The translations under genes and the position numbers were made by a program. A stretch of DNA of 64,000 nt. Source: Acidimicrobiia bacterium. Lineage in GTDB: Bacteria; Actinomycetota; Acidimicrobiia; Acidimicrobiales; SKKL01. The stretch spans positions 26,749 through 90,748 of the forward strand of contig JAENWR010000002.1 of assembly GCA_016649895.1 (NCBI GenBank), in the 5' to 3' direction. Positions 55,314 through 63,118 of the stretch are shown here, in pieces (positions within the stretch are counted from its first letter, which is position 1; the number at the start of each line of letters is the position of its first letter). The notes below the pieces were generated by a model that searched no databases, had not been told where the DNA came from, and worked only from the letters and a program-made list of their open reading frames with translations.

Positions 55314-56503
55314 CGGGCCATCCTCGCGGTCTCGACGGCGAAGATGCCTGTTCGCCACAGCACGGTCACGAGCCAGAGTGCGAGGCCGGCGGCCATCACC
55401 TCGTCGACATCGGCGAGGGCGCCAGCGGCTGCCACGTTGGCCCCGGCCACCGCGAGCCACGACCGGGTGAGCTCGAACCCACGGGTGAGCGGCTCGTGGC
55501 CCCCGCCACGCAGCACCGGGCCGAAGTAGCTGAGCGATGCCACCACGATCTGGGCGATGCCCCCGATGGCGAGCGCACGCAGCAGCGGCCGATCGTCGCC
55601 TCCGCCGGTGCCGTAGAGGACCGCGAGGCCAGCGACGGTGAGGGCCCACCACCCGATGCCGGCGAAGAGCTGCACCACCCGCGCCCCCGCCCATCCGAGT
55701 TGGCGGCGACCGACGCCGGGGAGCACGGCCGCCACGGCGCCGATGCACACGACGTAGAGCCCCAGGCCCACGGCGGCGATTCCGGGACGCTCGATGGCGT
55801 GCGCAGTCGCGGCGATGGCGACAGAGGCGGCCGACGCGCCGACGATGGCGCGAACGCGGCCGGGAGTGGCCCGTGGCGACATCTTCGATCGCACCTGGGT
55901 GGCCACGAAGAACGGCAGGGTGCCGATGATGACGAGCCCGACGAGTCCGAGGACGTTGATGGTGAGGTGCGCGTCGCGAAGGCCGTGCCCGTAGGAGGAG
56001 CGGCTCGCCATGTCGATGCCGAGGCCGACGCCGACGAGCCCGTAGGCGATGGCGAGGAGGTAGGCGTCGATCGCGGGCGTGAAGCGTGGCGTCACCGCGG
56101 CGCGTCGGATACCCACCAGCAGCACGGCGAGGATCACCAGTGCGACGGCGACCGCCAGCCCACCGATGGCCGTGACCACCTCGGCGTCGACCTCCCGCCC
56201 CAGGGCCACCGCCAGCGCGCCGCCGGCAAGCATGGCGCGTTGCACCGCAGTGGCCCGGTCGGAGGGGGCGGGTGACGACGACCAGGTGACGGCCAGCATC
56301 TGGGTGGCACCCGAGATGCCACTGAGGAGGCCACCGGCCAGGAACAGGTGGAGGGGCAGCCACGCACCGGTGTCGTGGGGGACGACCGCGGCGATCGGGG
56401 CCGAGACGATGAACGCAGCGGCGACGCCGAGGGTCCACCGGGCCTGGTGGTGCACCTTGGCGACCCGATCGGCAGCGCCGCGGGGTCCGTCGGATGTGGT
56501 CAT
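55310..56503 (-). CDS. Polytopic haem-copper/NnrS-like membrane protein A
   Basis: A 397-residue protein with about 11-12 membrane segments. Stretches LPLHLFLAGGLLSGISGATQ, YGHGLRDAHLTINVLGL and IIGTLPFFVATQVRSKM place His residues within helices, reminiscent of NnrS or haem-copper oxidase subunit I-like proteins, though no complete oxidase motif is seen. Together with protein B (57188) it encloses hemerythrin-like and DUF59 genes. NnrS-type proteins are linked to nitric oxide stress; this is inferred. It overlaps both neighbours by 4 bases. Confidence 0.65.
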   Translation of the reverse strand: MTTSDGPRGAADRVAKVHHQARWTLGVAAAFIVSAPIAAVVPHDTGAWLPLHLFLAGGLLSGISGATQMLAVTWSSSPAPSDRATAVQRAMLAGGALAVALGREVDAEVVTAIGGLAVAVALVILAVLLVGIRRAAVTPRFTPAIDAYLLAIAYGLVGVGLGIDMASRSSYGHGLRDAHLTINVLGLVGLVIIGTLPFFVATQVRSKMSPRATPGRVRAIVGASAASVAIAATAHAIERPGIAAVGLGLYVVCIGAVAAVLPGVGRRQLGWAGARVVQLFAGIGWWALTVAGLAVLYGTGGGDDRPLLRALAIGGIAQIVVASLSYFGPVLRGGGHEPLTRGFELTRSWLAVAGANVAAAGALADVDEVMAAGLALWLVTVLWRTGIFAVETARMAR

Positions 56504-56853
56504 CGACCCTCGAGCATGTCCGTTTCGAGTCGTGCCTGCCGGGCGACCATCTGGGTGAGGTCGACAGCGCGCAGGTGGCAGGTGCAGTCGTGCGACTCCT
56601 TCTCGTCGAGCGCGACCAGGTGGTCGACAACCGCGATCAGCCGGCACTGTCCGGCAAGCACGGTGCCGCGTGCCGGCGGGGGCAGCTCTTCGACCCGAGC
56701 CTGCTCGTCGTCGAGGTGATCGGCGAGGGCCGTCCGCAGCTCGCGAAGTTGGCGGTGCACCGCGTCGGTTCCGCCCTCGAGCGCAGTCCGCTGCAACGAG
56801 CGGGACATGTCGATCAGGCCAAGGTGGGAGGCGTGCTGCGACGGGCGGCTCAT
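56500..56853 (-). CDS. Hemerythrin-like small protein
   Basis: A 117-residue helical protein. The stretches SQHASHLGLIDMSRSLQRTA, LRTALADHLDDEQARVEELP and VVDHLVALDEKESHDC resemble hemerythrin HHE motifs with repeated His and Glu (H...HxxxE). The match is weak, so the assignment is tentative. It lies between polytopic protein A and the DUF59 gene with 4-base overlaps on both sides, clearly one operon. In other bacteria hemerythrin-like and DUF2249 proteins occur together near nitric oxide genes. Confidence 0.5.
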   Translation of the reverse strand: MSRPSQHASHLGLIDMSRSLQRTALEGGTDAVHRQLRELRTALADHLDDEQARVEELPPPARGTVLAGQCRLIAVVDHLVALDEKESHDCTCHLRAVDLTQMVARQARLETDMLEGR

Positions 56854-57191
56854 CGGCGACGGAAGCCGAGAACGTCCATGGCCTCGGGGGTGAGACGGTC
56901 GGGGCTCCAGGCCGGCTCCCACACGATCTGGAGGACGACGTCGTGCTCGGGGAGTGCTCGGCGGATCGCCTCCTCGGCCTCGCGTGGCAGCTGCTCGGAG
57001 ACAGGGCAACCCGGGGTGGTCAGCGTCATGTCCACCTCGACTCGACTGCCCTCGTGGCGCACGTCGTACACGAGCCCGAGCATCACCACGTCGAGCCCGA
57101 GTTCGGGGTCGATCACCGTGCCGAGCGCGCGCATGGCGCGGTCGGCGACGCTGTCGGAGGGTGCGCCGATGGTGTGCGTGCGCTCGGTCAT
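56850..57191 (-). CDS. DUF59 (MIP18/SufT/PaaD-like) protein
   Basis: A 113-residue DUF59 protein. The core is ALGTVIDPELGLDVVMLGLV, followed by MTLTTPGCPVSEQLPREAEE with the single conserved Cys, and QIVWEPAWSPDRLTPEAMD. Proteins of this type help to insert iron-sulfur clusters into targets. The target here may be an enzyme of this operon; that is inference. ATG 57191 overlaps the stop of polytopic protein B. Confidence 0.9.
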   Translation of the reverse strand: MTERTHTIGAPSDSVADRAMRALGTVIDPELGLDVVMLGLVYDVRHEGSRVEVDMTLTTPGCPVSEQLPREAEEAIRRALPEHDVVLQIVWEPAWSPDRLTPEAMDVLGFRRR

Positions 57192-58549
57192 GGGCGGGTC
57201 TCCTCGGCAGATCGCTGGGTGATGGCGTGGTTGCGGATGATCCGCCGCGGTGTCAGGGCGAGGTTGAGGGTGGCACCGACCCCGCACGCGGCCAGGGCCG
57301 CCCCTCCGACGGCCAGCCAACCGGGTTGGTCGGCCAGCAGGCCGGCCACCACCAGACCGAAGCCTGCGGTGCCCAACCCCAGGGTGCCACGGGCGACGCC
57401 GGTGCCGTAGAGGTGGCCGAACAGGAGTGGTCCACCGTCGGGGCCTTGGGTGATGCCCCGCGCCCGGAGCGCGCTGTAGGCGATGAACGGCACGATCTTG
57501 TGGACGTGTCCGACGACGGCGAGACCGAGCCATCCAGCCAGTGCCGCGATCTCGGCCGAGACGATGTTCGAGCGCTCTGCGTAGGGGAGGGGGAAGACGG
57601 CGGCCACCTCGGCGAGGACCATGCCCACCACCAGGAACGCCGCCGACACGAAGAGGTACACGTGCAGCAGCTCGAGGCGACGACGGCGATGGCGGACGCA
57701 CGAGGCGAGCGACATGAGGTGGGCGCAGAGGCCGGCGGCGGCCAGCAGGCCACCGATCCACGCCACCGGCGCGATGGCGAAGAGCAGACCCGGGGTGAGC
57801 ACGGCGGCACCCGTGGCGAGGAGGGCGACCGCGGCCCGTCCCTCGTGGTCGTGCGGCCGGTGGGCCAGCAGGAACATGGGCCACAGCTTCTCGGCCACCG
57901 AGACGTAGGTGAGCCCGAGCCAGCCGAGGAGCCCGAGGTGGGCGTGGGCGAGCACGCGGTGGTGCAGGAGCGGGAACCAGCCGGTCTGGCGGTCGAACGC
58001 GTACACGACGCCGAAGAGCACGGTAACCACGAGGTAGGTGACCGACACCCGCAGCCCCCACAGCGGGACGCCACCATCGGGCGACGAGAGAGGTCCCGAC
58101 AGGTTCCACGCGGCGAGGCCCACTGTGAGGGTGCCGATGACCGCCCCGGCGGTGACGAGCGTCTCCGGTCCGTGGGCGAACCCGCTCGGCAGCAGCCACG
58201 CGGTGGTGACCCAACCGGCGAGGGTGACCCACGCGGCGCGCGTCGAGCGCAGCGGCCGGCGAGCGACAACCGGTGCGAACTGGTGCAGCGCGCCGAGCAC
58301 GGCGGTGGACAAGAACGCCAACATCGCGACGTGGACCGCCGATGCCGCGCCGGGGTGCGTGGGCGACTCGACCAGTCGATCGGCCCCGAACCAGAGGGCG
58401 AGCCCCATGCCGACCAGGCCGACACCGGCCGCGGCGAGGAAGCTGAGCGGCACCGCGGGTGGCGGCACCACCTCGGGTGCCCCCGGACCGGCCATGCCCA
58501 CCGGCGGGACCATCGGGGTGGGGCGCCGGATCGGGGCTGCGGTGGTCAT
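57188..58549 (-). CDS. Polytopic haem-copper/NnrS-like membrane protein B
   Basis: A 453-residue protein with 12 or so membrane segments. His residues are placed inside helices: LGALHQFAPVVARR, LAHAHLGLLGWLGLTYVSVA and GLAVVGHVHKIVPFI. This pattern of paired His (HxH, HVHK) recalls haem ligation in NnrS and haem-copper oxidase subunit I. There is no full copper-B motif, so oxidase activity is doubtful. It starts the leftward operon with ATG 58549, behind an AAGGGATCC site. It is divergent from the DUF2249/SufR-like pair. Confidence 0.7.
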   Translation of the reverse strand: MTTAAPIRRPTPMVPPVGMAGPGAPEVVPPPAVPLSFLAAAGVGLVGMGLALWFGADRLVESPTHPGAASAVHVAMLAFLSTAVLGALHQFAPVVARRPLRSTRAAWVTLAGWVTTAWLLPSGFAHGPETLVTAGAVIGTLTVGLAAWNLSGPLSSPDGGVPLWGLRVSVTYLVVTVLFGVVYAFDRQTGWFPLLHHRVLAHAHLGLLGWLGLTYVSVAEKLWPMFLLAHRPHDHEGRAAVALLATGAAVLTPGLLFAIAPVAWIGGLLAAAGLCAHLMSLASCVRHRRRRLELLHVYLFVSAAFLVVGMVLAEVAAVFPLPYAERSNIVSAEIAALAGWLGLAVVGHVHKIVPFIAYSALRARGITQGPDGGPLLFGHLYGTGVARGTLGLGTAGFGLVVAGLLADQPGWLAVGGAALAACGVGATLNLALTPRRIIRNHAITQRSAEETRP

Positions 58550-58571
58550 GGGGATCCCTTGCAGGTAGTTC

Positions 58572-58589
58572 TAGTAGATAGTAGAAATA
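58572..58589. promoter_or_regulatory. TTCTA/TAGAA dyad in the divergent promoter of the redox cluster
   Basis: TTCTA, eight bases GTAGATAG, TAGAA form an inverted repeat, in an AT-rich stretch that stands out from the GC-rich surroundings. It lies between polytopic protein B (start 58549) and DUF2249 (start 58625) and is well placed for a regulator of both. Confidence 0.5.
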
Positions 58590-58624
58590 TACGAGGAGCC
58601 CCCCCGACGGTCAAGGAGACCGAC

Positions 58625-59065
58625 ATGTCCGAAGTCATCGATGTCCGCACCCTTCATCCGCGTGAGCGCCACCCGCTCATCTTCGAGCGCCTCGACGGTC
58701 TGGCCGCCGGCGACTCGTTGCGCCTCCTGAACGACCACGACCCGAAGCCGTTGCGGTACCAGCTCGAGGCCGAGCGCCCCGGTTGGTACACCTGGGAGGT
58801 GGTCGAGGACGGGCCCGAGCAATGGGCGATCGACATCGTCAACCGCACCCATGTGCTCGATGCCCGCCCGATCCTGGCGGCGGGCGACGAGCCCTTCGAC
58901 GCGATCATGGACGCCGCCCAGAAGGTGCAGTCGGGCGAGGTCCTCGTGGTCCTCGCTCCGTTCGAACCCGTGCCGCTCGAGGGCGTGCTCTCCGAACAGG
59001 GGTTCACGTTCTCCGCCGACGAGATCGCGCCGGGCGACTGGCGCGTCTCGTTCCTGAAGAGCTGA
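58625..59065 (+). CDS. DUF2249 protein (double domain)
   Basis: A 146-residue protein with two halves. The first, VIDVRTLHPRERHPLIFERL, FLNDHDPKPLRYQLEAERP (as LLNDHDPKPLRYQLEAERP), is a complete DUF2249 domain with its DHDPKPL motif; the second half (RPILAAGDEPFDAIMDAAQK, LVVLAPFEPVPLEGVLSEQG) is a repeat-like TusA/DUF2249 fold without that motif. DUF2249 proteins are found near nitric oxide and haem genes; their biochemical role is unknown. ATG 58625 has AAGGAGA upstream. It is the first gene of a rightward pair with the SufR-like regulator. Confidence 0.85.
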   Translation: MSEVIDVRTLHPRERHPLIFERLDGLAAGDSLRLLNDHDPKPLRYQLEAERPGWYTWEVVEDGPEQWAIDIVNRTHVLDARPILAAGDEPFDAIMDAAQKVQSGEVLVVLAPFEPVPLEGVLSEQGFTFSADEIAPGDWRVSFLKS

Positions 59066-59085
59066 CCCTGCGGCACACTGGTGCT

Positions 59086-59742
59086 GTGGCCACCATCCAG
59101 CAACAGGCGCGGGCGCTCGGTGACCCCACCCGCCACAAGGTCTTCCGCTACCTGGCCGAGGCGGCGCGGCCGGTGGGTGTCGCCGAGCTCACCGAGCACT
59201 TCGGACTCAACCACAACGCCATCCGCCAGCACCTCACCAAGCTGTCGACGGCCGAGCTCGTGGTCGAGACGCGGGTTCCCACCGGTGGCCCGGGCCGGCC
59301 GCGGGCGATGTTCGTCGTCGACCCGAGCGCCGAGAGCCGCTGGGGCGTCACCGGGCCATACGAGCGGCTGAGCGTCCTCCTCAGCGAGATCCTCCGCACC
59401 GGCGAGTCGGCCCACGAGATCGGCCGCCGCGCCGGAGAGCGCTATCGCACCGGCACCGCCGTCACCCCCGACGAGGTGCTCGCCGAGATCGAGGAGGCGA
59501 TGGCACGAGAGGGATTCGAGCCCGAGGTTCGACGCACCGGCGAGCGGGTCGAGGTGGTCCTGCAGAACTGCCCGTTCGCCAGTGCCGCCGAGGTCGACCC
59601 CAACACCGTGTGCTCGCTGCACCGCGGCATCGCCGAGGGTGTGGCCGGCGAGGCGACGTCGGTGGTGGTCGACGAGCTCGTCGACCACGATCCGCGCGAG
59701 GCCGGCTGTCGCCTGTGTCTCCACGTCGATTCCACCTCGTAG
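59086..59742 (+). CDS. SufR/ArsR-type helix-turn-helix regulator with Cys-rich C-terminus
   Basis: A 218-residue regulator. The winged helix is ALGDPTRHKVFRYLAEAARP and LNHNAIRQHLTKLSTAELVV. The C-terminal half has Cys residues in VVLQNCPFASAA, NTVCSLHRG and EAGCRLCLHVD, a spacing like SufR-family regulators that bind an iron-sulfur cluster. Such a cluster could sense nitric oxide, oxygen or iron state. GTG 59086 is 20 bases after the DUF2249 stop; ATG is absent. It is the only regulator in the redox cluster and likely controls it. Confidence 0.8.
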   Translation: MATIQQQARALGDPTRHKVFRYLAEAARPVGVAELTEHFGLNHNAIRQHLTKLSTAELVVETRVPTGGPGRPRAMFVVDPSAESRWGVTGPYERLSVLLSEILRTGESAHEIGRRAGERYRTGTAVTPDEVLAEIEEAMAREGFEPEVRRTGERVEVVLQNCPFASAAEVDPNTVCSLHRGIAEGVAGEATSVVVDELVDHDPREAGCRLCLHVDSTS

Positions 59743-59748
59743 CGCAGA

Positions 59749-60057
59749 TCAGCGCCGCGGCGGGGGCTCGAGCCCCACGAGATCGGGGTGGCCGTCGACC
59801 TCGACGAGCTTCGTTCTCCCCTTGTCGCCCTGCGCGATGCGCACCGAGCGTTGTCGGACGTGCAGGCAGTCGGCGATGAGCCGGGTGAGCTCGGCGTTCG
59901 CCCTCCCCTCACTCGCAGGTGTGGCCACTCGGATCTTGAGCGCGTCACCGATCACGCCGGCCACGGCCGAGCGGGCGGCGGCCGGCTGCACGCGCACGGT
60001 GAGCAGCCAGCCGCGCTCGGTGCGCCGGGCCCAGACAGGAGTACCGCTGTCGCTCAT
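59749..60057 (-). CDS. DUF167 (YggU-like) protein
   Basis: A 102-residue DUF167 protein. It shows LLTVRVQPAAARSAVAGVIG, ALKIRVATPASEGRANAELT and the final VRIAQGDKGRTKLVEVDG, the family signature. Function unknown. It is convergent with the SufR-like gene (6 bases apart) and lies 4 bases after the SulP transporter stop, so it may be the last gene of that operon. Confidence 0.92.
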   Translation of the reverse strand: MSDSGTPVWARRTERGWLLTVRVQPAAARSAVAGVIGDALKIRVATPASEGRANAELTRLIADCLHVRQRSVRIAQGDKGRTKLVEVDGHPDLVGLEPPPRR

Positions 60058-60061
60058 CGCC

Positions 60062-61720
60062 TCATGCTGCCGTCAACGGAGGAGCGACGTGCGATCGGGC
60101 GTGAGCGATCGCCGCGTCGAGGTCGTCGAACAGGTGGTTCTCGTGGGCGAGGCGATCGAGCGCCCCGACCGCACGGAGGATGTCGAGGTGCGCCGGTCGG
60201 GGCCCCTTCAGCAGGACGGTGATGCCGCGTTGCTCGAGGTCGGTGATGATGGCGCCGAGGGCCTGGGCGCCGGTGGCGTCGAGCACCTTCAGCTGCGGGA
60301 GGCGCAGGATGACGACCCTCACGTCGGCCACGCGGGTGAGCTTGTCGAGGAAGTGTTGGGCTGCGCCGAAGAAGAGCGCCCCATCGATGCGGTAGGCGAC
60401 GATCCGTTCGGCGAGCAGCTCGTGTTCGGCGCCGGGACCGATCTCGTCGGCCGGCGAGCGGTCGGCGACGCGCTCGCTCGAGATCGAGGTGCTCAACGCC
60501 ATCTGCCGTAGGGCGAGCAGTGCGGCTGCCGCGACGCCGATCTCGACGGCGACGATGAGGTCGAACGCCACGGTTGCCACGGCGGTGAGCACCAGGACGG
60601 CGGCGTCGGATCGGGTCGACCGGATGACGGCGCGCACGTTGTGCACCTCGACCATCCGCACCGCAGTGACCATGAGCACCCCGGCCAAGGCGGCCAGCGG
60701 GATCTTCGACACGAGCCCCGATCCGACCAGCACCACCACGATGAGGACCACGGAGTGCACCATCGAGGCCACTCGGGTGCGGGCTCCGGCGCGCACGTTC
60801 ACGGCGGTACGGGCGATGGCCCCCGTGGCGGGCATCCCTCCGAACAGGGGCGAGACCACGTTGGCCAGGCCCTGCCCGAACAGCTCGCGGTCGGGATCGT
60901 GCGGCGAGCCGTCGACCATCCCATCGGCCACCTTGGCCGCCAGCAGGCTCTCGATGGCAGCGAGGGCGGCGACGGCCAACGCCGCCGACAGGTAGCGGTC
61001 GATCTCGCCGAACGGGATCGAGGGGATCGACGGGGTGGGGAGCGACGAGGGGAGGGTGCCGATGACGGCGACGTCCCAGCCGGCGACCTCGGCGATGACC
61101 GTGGCGGCGATGACCGCGACGAGCGAGCTGGGCAGCGAACGGCGCAGCCGAGGGAGGAGCCACATCGTGACCACGACGAGCACGACCAGTGCGATCGCCG
61201 CCATCGATCCGTTGCTCAGTGCGTCGACCGCGGCCTTGATCGCCACGGCCGCGGTGTTCTCGCCGTCGGGCACGGCGACCCCCAACGCGTTCGGCACCTG
61301 CTGCAGGAAGATGATGACCGCGATGCCGAGGGTGAAGCCCTCGATGACCGGCCAGGGCATGTACGCGAGCGCTCGGCCCAGCCGCAGGATGCCGGCGGCG
61401 ATGACCAGGAACCCGGCGAGGATGCTGACGATCACCACGGCCTCGGGTCCGAAGCGGGCGATGAGGGGAACGAGCACGACGGTCATGGCGCCGGTGGGGC
61501 CCGACACCTGCACGTTCGATCCGCCGAAGAGGGCGGCGACGAACCCGGCGACGATGGCGGTGGTGAGACCGGCGGCTGCTCCGAGCCCCGTGGTGACGCC
61601 GAAGGCCAGCGCGAGCGGGAGGGCCACGATGCCGACGGTGAGGCCGGCGGTGGCGTCGTTGCGCCAGTGGGAGGAGATCCCCGCGTAGTCGGACCGGCGG
61701 GGGAGGAAGCGGCGAAGCAT
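60062..61720 (-). CDS. SulP-family anion transporter with STAS domain
   Basis: A 552-residue SulP (SLC26-like) membrane transporter. The N-terminal signature RNDATAGLTVGIVALPLALA and GLTTAIVAGFVAALFGGSNV, plus VSGPTGAMTVVLVPLI, are typical of the core. The STAS domain at the C-terminus has GALFFGAAQHFLDKLTR and LKVLDATGAQALGAIITDLE. SulP proteins move sulfate, bicarbonate or other anions; the substrate is not decided. It starts at ATG 61720, overlapping the stop of the ArsR gene by one base, so it is probably regulated by it. Confidence 0.93.
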   Translation of the reverse strand: MLRRFLPRRSDYAGISSHWRNDATAGLTVGIVALPLALAFGVTTGLGAAAGLTTAIVAGFVAALFGGSNVQVSGPTGAMTVVLVPLIARFGPEAVVIVSILAGFLVIAAGILRLGRALAYMPWPVIEGFTLGIAVIIFLQQVPNALGVAVPDGENTAAVAIKAAVDALSNGSMAAIALVVLVVVTMWLLPRLRRSLPSSLVAVIAATVIAEVAGWDVAVIGTLPSSLPTPSIPSIPFGEIDRYLSAALAVAALAAIESLLAAKVADGMVDGSPHDPDRELFGQGLANVVSPLFGGMPATGAIARTAVNVRAGARTRVASMVHSVVLIVVVLVGSGLVSKIPLAALAGVLMVTAVRMVEVHNVRAVIRSTRSDAAVLVLTAVATVAFDLIVAVEIGVAAAALLALRQMALSTSISSERVADRSPADEIGPGAEHELLAERIVAYRIDGALFFGAAQHFLDKLTRVADVRVVILRLPQLKVLDATGAQALGAIITDLEQRGITVLLKGPRPAHLDILRAVGALDRLAHENHLFDDLDAAIAHARSHVAPPLTAA

Positions 61721-62082
61721 CAGGACGCTCTGGCACCGGGGGTGAGGTCGCTCAACAGGTCGCGCGTGCCTTCGAGGCGGGCCCGGAGGAGCTGCTTCGC
61801 GACCTCGAGGACATCGGCGACGAGTGGATCGCTCAGCGTGTAGATGACCGATGAGCCCTCCTTGCGGTTGGTCACGAGACCGGCTCGGCGCAGGACGCCG
61901 AGCTGCTGCGACAAGTGCGACGACTCGATGCCGACGAGGGGTTGGAGGTCGCTCACGGCATGTTCGCCGCCGGTGAGCACCTCGAGCACCCTCACGCGGG
62001 CGGGGTGGCCGAGCGCCTTGAACAGCTCGGCCTTCACCTCGGACAACGGTCGACTCGGTACAACGACTTCATCATCTGACAT
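61720..62082 (-). CDS. ArsR/SmtB-family transcriptional regulator
   Basis: A 120-residue winged-helix repressor. The DNA-binding part is FKALGHPARVRVLEVLTGGE, VSDLQPLVGIESSHLSQQLG and VLRRAGLVTNRKEGSSVIYT. The usual ArsR Cys motif (ELCVCD) is replaced by AVSDLQP, and no Cys is present at all, so it does not sense metals by thiols. The signal is unknown. ATG 62082 lies 7 bases after TAAACT and is probably leaderless. It heads the SulP operon. Confidence 0.92.
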   Translation of the reverse strand: MSDDEVVVPSRPLSEVKAELFKALGHPARVRVLEVLTGGEHAVSDLQPLVGIESSHLSQQLGVLRRAGLVTNRKEGSSVIYTLSDPLVADVLEVAKQLLRARLEGTRDLLSDLTPGARAS

Positions 62083-62089
62083 GTTCGTC

Positions 62090-62095
62090 AGTTTA
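62090..62095 (-). promoter_or_regulatory. Candidate leaderless -10 element of the ArsR-SulP operon
   Basis: On the minus strand TAAACT lies 7 bases before ATG 62082. Confidence 0.45.
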
Positions 62096-62132
62096 GCGGC
62101 GCTATGAACGTCTCACTCCGACGTGTCCTCGC

Positions 62133-62138
62133 TACGGT
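62133..62138 (+). promoter_or_regulatory. Candidate -10 element of the small basic protein gene
   Basis: TACGGT lies 35 bases before ATG 62173, upstream of an AGGAGG ribosome-binding site. This argues for the ATG at 62173 and against the in-frame ATG at 62104. Confidence 0.4.
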
Positions 62139-62172
62139 CGGCGGGTCACCGACTGATGAGGAGGTGACACCC

Positions 62173-62298
62173 ATGTCCGACGGCAAGACCCGCAAGAAGG
62201 GTCGCTCGGTCCTCGAGAAGCGCAAGCTGAAGGAGGAGCGCCGAGCCGAGCGCGACAGCGCCAACTCCAAGCGCGACCGCATGCAGACGCCCGCCTGA
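62173..62298 (+). CDS. 41-residue basic, charged protein
   Basis: A small gene with a perfect AGGAGG 7-8 bases before ATG 62173. The product is nearly all Lys, Arg, Glu and Ser: MSDGKTRKKGRSVLEKRK, then LKEERRAERDSANSKRDR, ending MQTPA. It may be a single helix, possibly nucleic-acid-binding. I do not recognise the family, but similar small Lys/Arg/Glu proteins occur in actinobacteria. It diverges from the ArsR-SulP operon and ends before a large palindrome. Confidence 0.6.
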   Translation: MSDGKTRKKGRSVLEKRKLKEERRAERDSANSKRDRMQTPA

Positions 62299-62300
62299 TC

Positions 62301-62344
62301 CTGACCGATCGGCAGTGACCCTCTGGCGCTGACCGACCGGCAGT
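62301..62344 (+). repeat. Two 16-base direct repeats
   Basis: CTGACCGATCGGCAGT (62301-62316) and CTGACCGACCGGCAGT (62329-62344) differ at one base and are 28 bases apart. Each has a near-palindromic core (CCGATCGG). They lie directly before the long palindrome. Confidence 0.6.
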
Positions 62345-62345
62345 C

Positions 62346-62401
62346 CCGGGCTTGGGCGTGGGATGTTCGCCAGCTGGCGAACATCGTGCGCCCGAGCCCG
62401 G
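62346..62401. terminator. 56-base near-perfect palindrome between convergent genes
   Basis: The centre is a perfect 24-base palindrome, GATGTTCGCCAG with CTGGCGAACATC (62362-62385). After three poorly paired positions it is extended by CCGGGCTTGGGCG against CGCCCGAGCCCGG. The stem is about 28 bp with no loop. It lies between the small basic gene and the HPP gene, both reading towards it, so it may be a bidirectional terminator; the perfect symmetry also allows a protein site or mobile repeat. Confidence 0.55.
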
Positions 62402-62410
62402 CCCTCGCGC

Positions 62411-63043
62411 TCAGGTGGGCGGGGGCGGTGCCGGACGCCACAGCGGATAGGGGATGCCGGCGAGGCGGTTGATCACCAGTCCCTGCCCCACCAGGAGCGC
62501 CACGGCCACCATGAGCACCACCAGATGCTCGGGGTCGCGCAGGATGCCGAGCGACACGATCAAGGTGGTGGCCCCCGCCGGCGGGTGCGGCACCTTTGCC
62601 CACACCATCAGCCCACTGGTGAGTCCGAGCGACAGCGCCGCGGCGCCGACGCGGCCGCCGGTGACCTCGGAGGCCAGCGCCGGTGCGGCATCGGTGAGGC
62701 CGAACACCACCAGCGACAGGTAGCCGGCACCGGCCCCTATGGCGTGGCCGAAGATGGTGTTGCGGGGCGAGGACGCGGGCAGCATCGGCGTGTAGAAGAG
62801 CAGGAACGCGGTGGGACCGAGCGACGGGAAGACGAACGGGTCGCCGGTGACGAGGGCCGCTGCCGCCATGATGGCGATGGCGATGACGCCGTTGACGAAG
62901 GCGAACAGCCCGAGCACGGTGGTCGACGAGTGGCGCTGGGTGAGGGCGTCCATCCGCAGCCGTCCGGCGAGGCCGAAGACGATGGCTGCCATGTCGCCGC
63001 CGATCGGCCCGGGACGCCGTGGCGATTCGGTCGGTTCGCTCAC
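62411..63043 (-). CDS. HPP-family membrane protein
   Basis: A 210-residue protein with four or five membrane helices. Family marks are FPSLGPTAFLLFYTP with SPRNTIFGHAIGAGAG, and the namesake PHPPAGATTLIVSLG. HPP proteins in plastids and cyanobacteria move nitrite; in this group the substrate is unknown. The start is GTG 63043. It stands alone, with the large palindrome on its 3' side. Confidence 0.88.
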   Translation of the reverse strand: MSEPTESPRRPGPIGGDMAAIVFGLAGRLRMDALTQRHSSTTVLGLFAFVNGVIAIAIMAAAALVTGDPFVFPSLGPTAFLLFYTPMLPASSPRNTIFGHAIGAGAGYLSLVVFGLTDAAPALASEVTGGRVGAAALSLGLTSGLMVWAKVPHPPAGATTLIVSLGILRDPEHLVVLMVAVALLVGQGLVINRLAGIPYPLWRPAPPPPT

Positions 63044-63118
63044 CGCAGGTACCTGTGGAGGGCGCCTAGGTGCCCCATGCGTGGCCTTCCAGGGTCGGAG
63101 GTGGTCGGACGCCCTGTT

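Noticed and set aside
62104..62172. N-terminal extension of the small basic protein (ATG 62104)
   Set aside because: The likely -10 TACGGT at 62133-62138 and AGGAGG before 62173 place transcription and translation start downstream.
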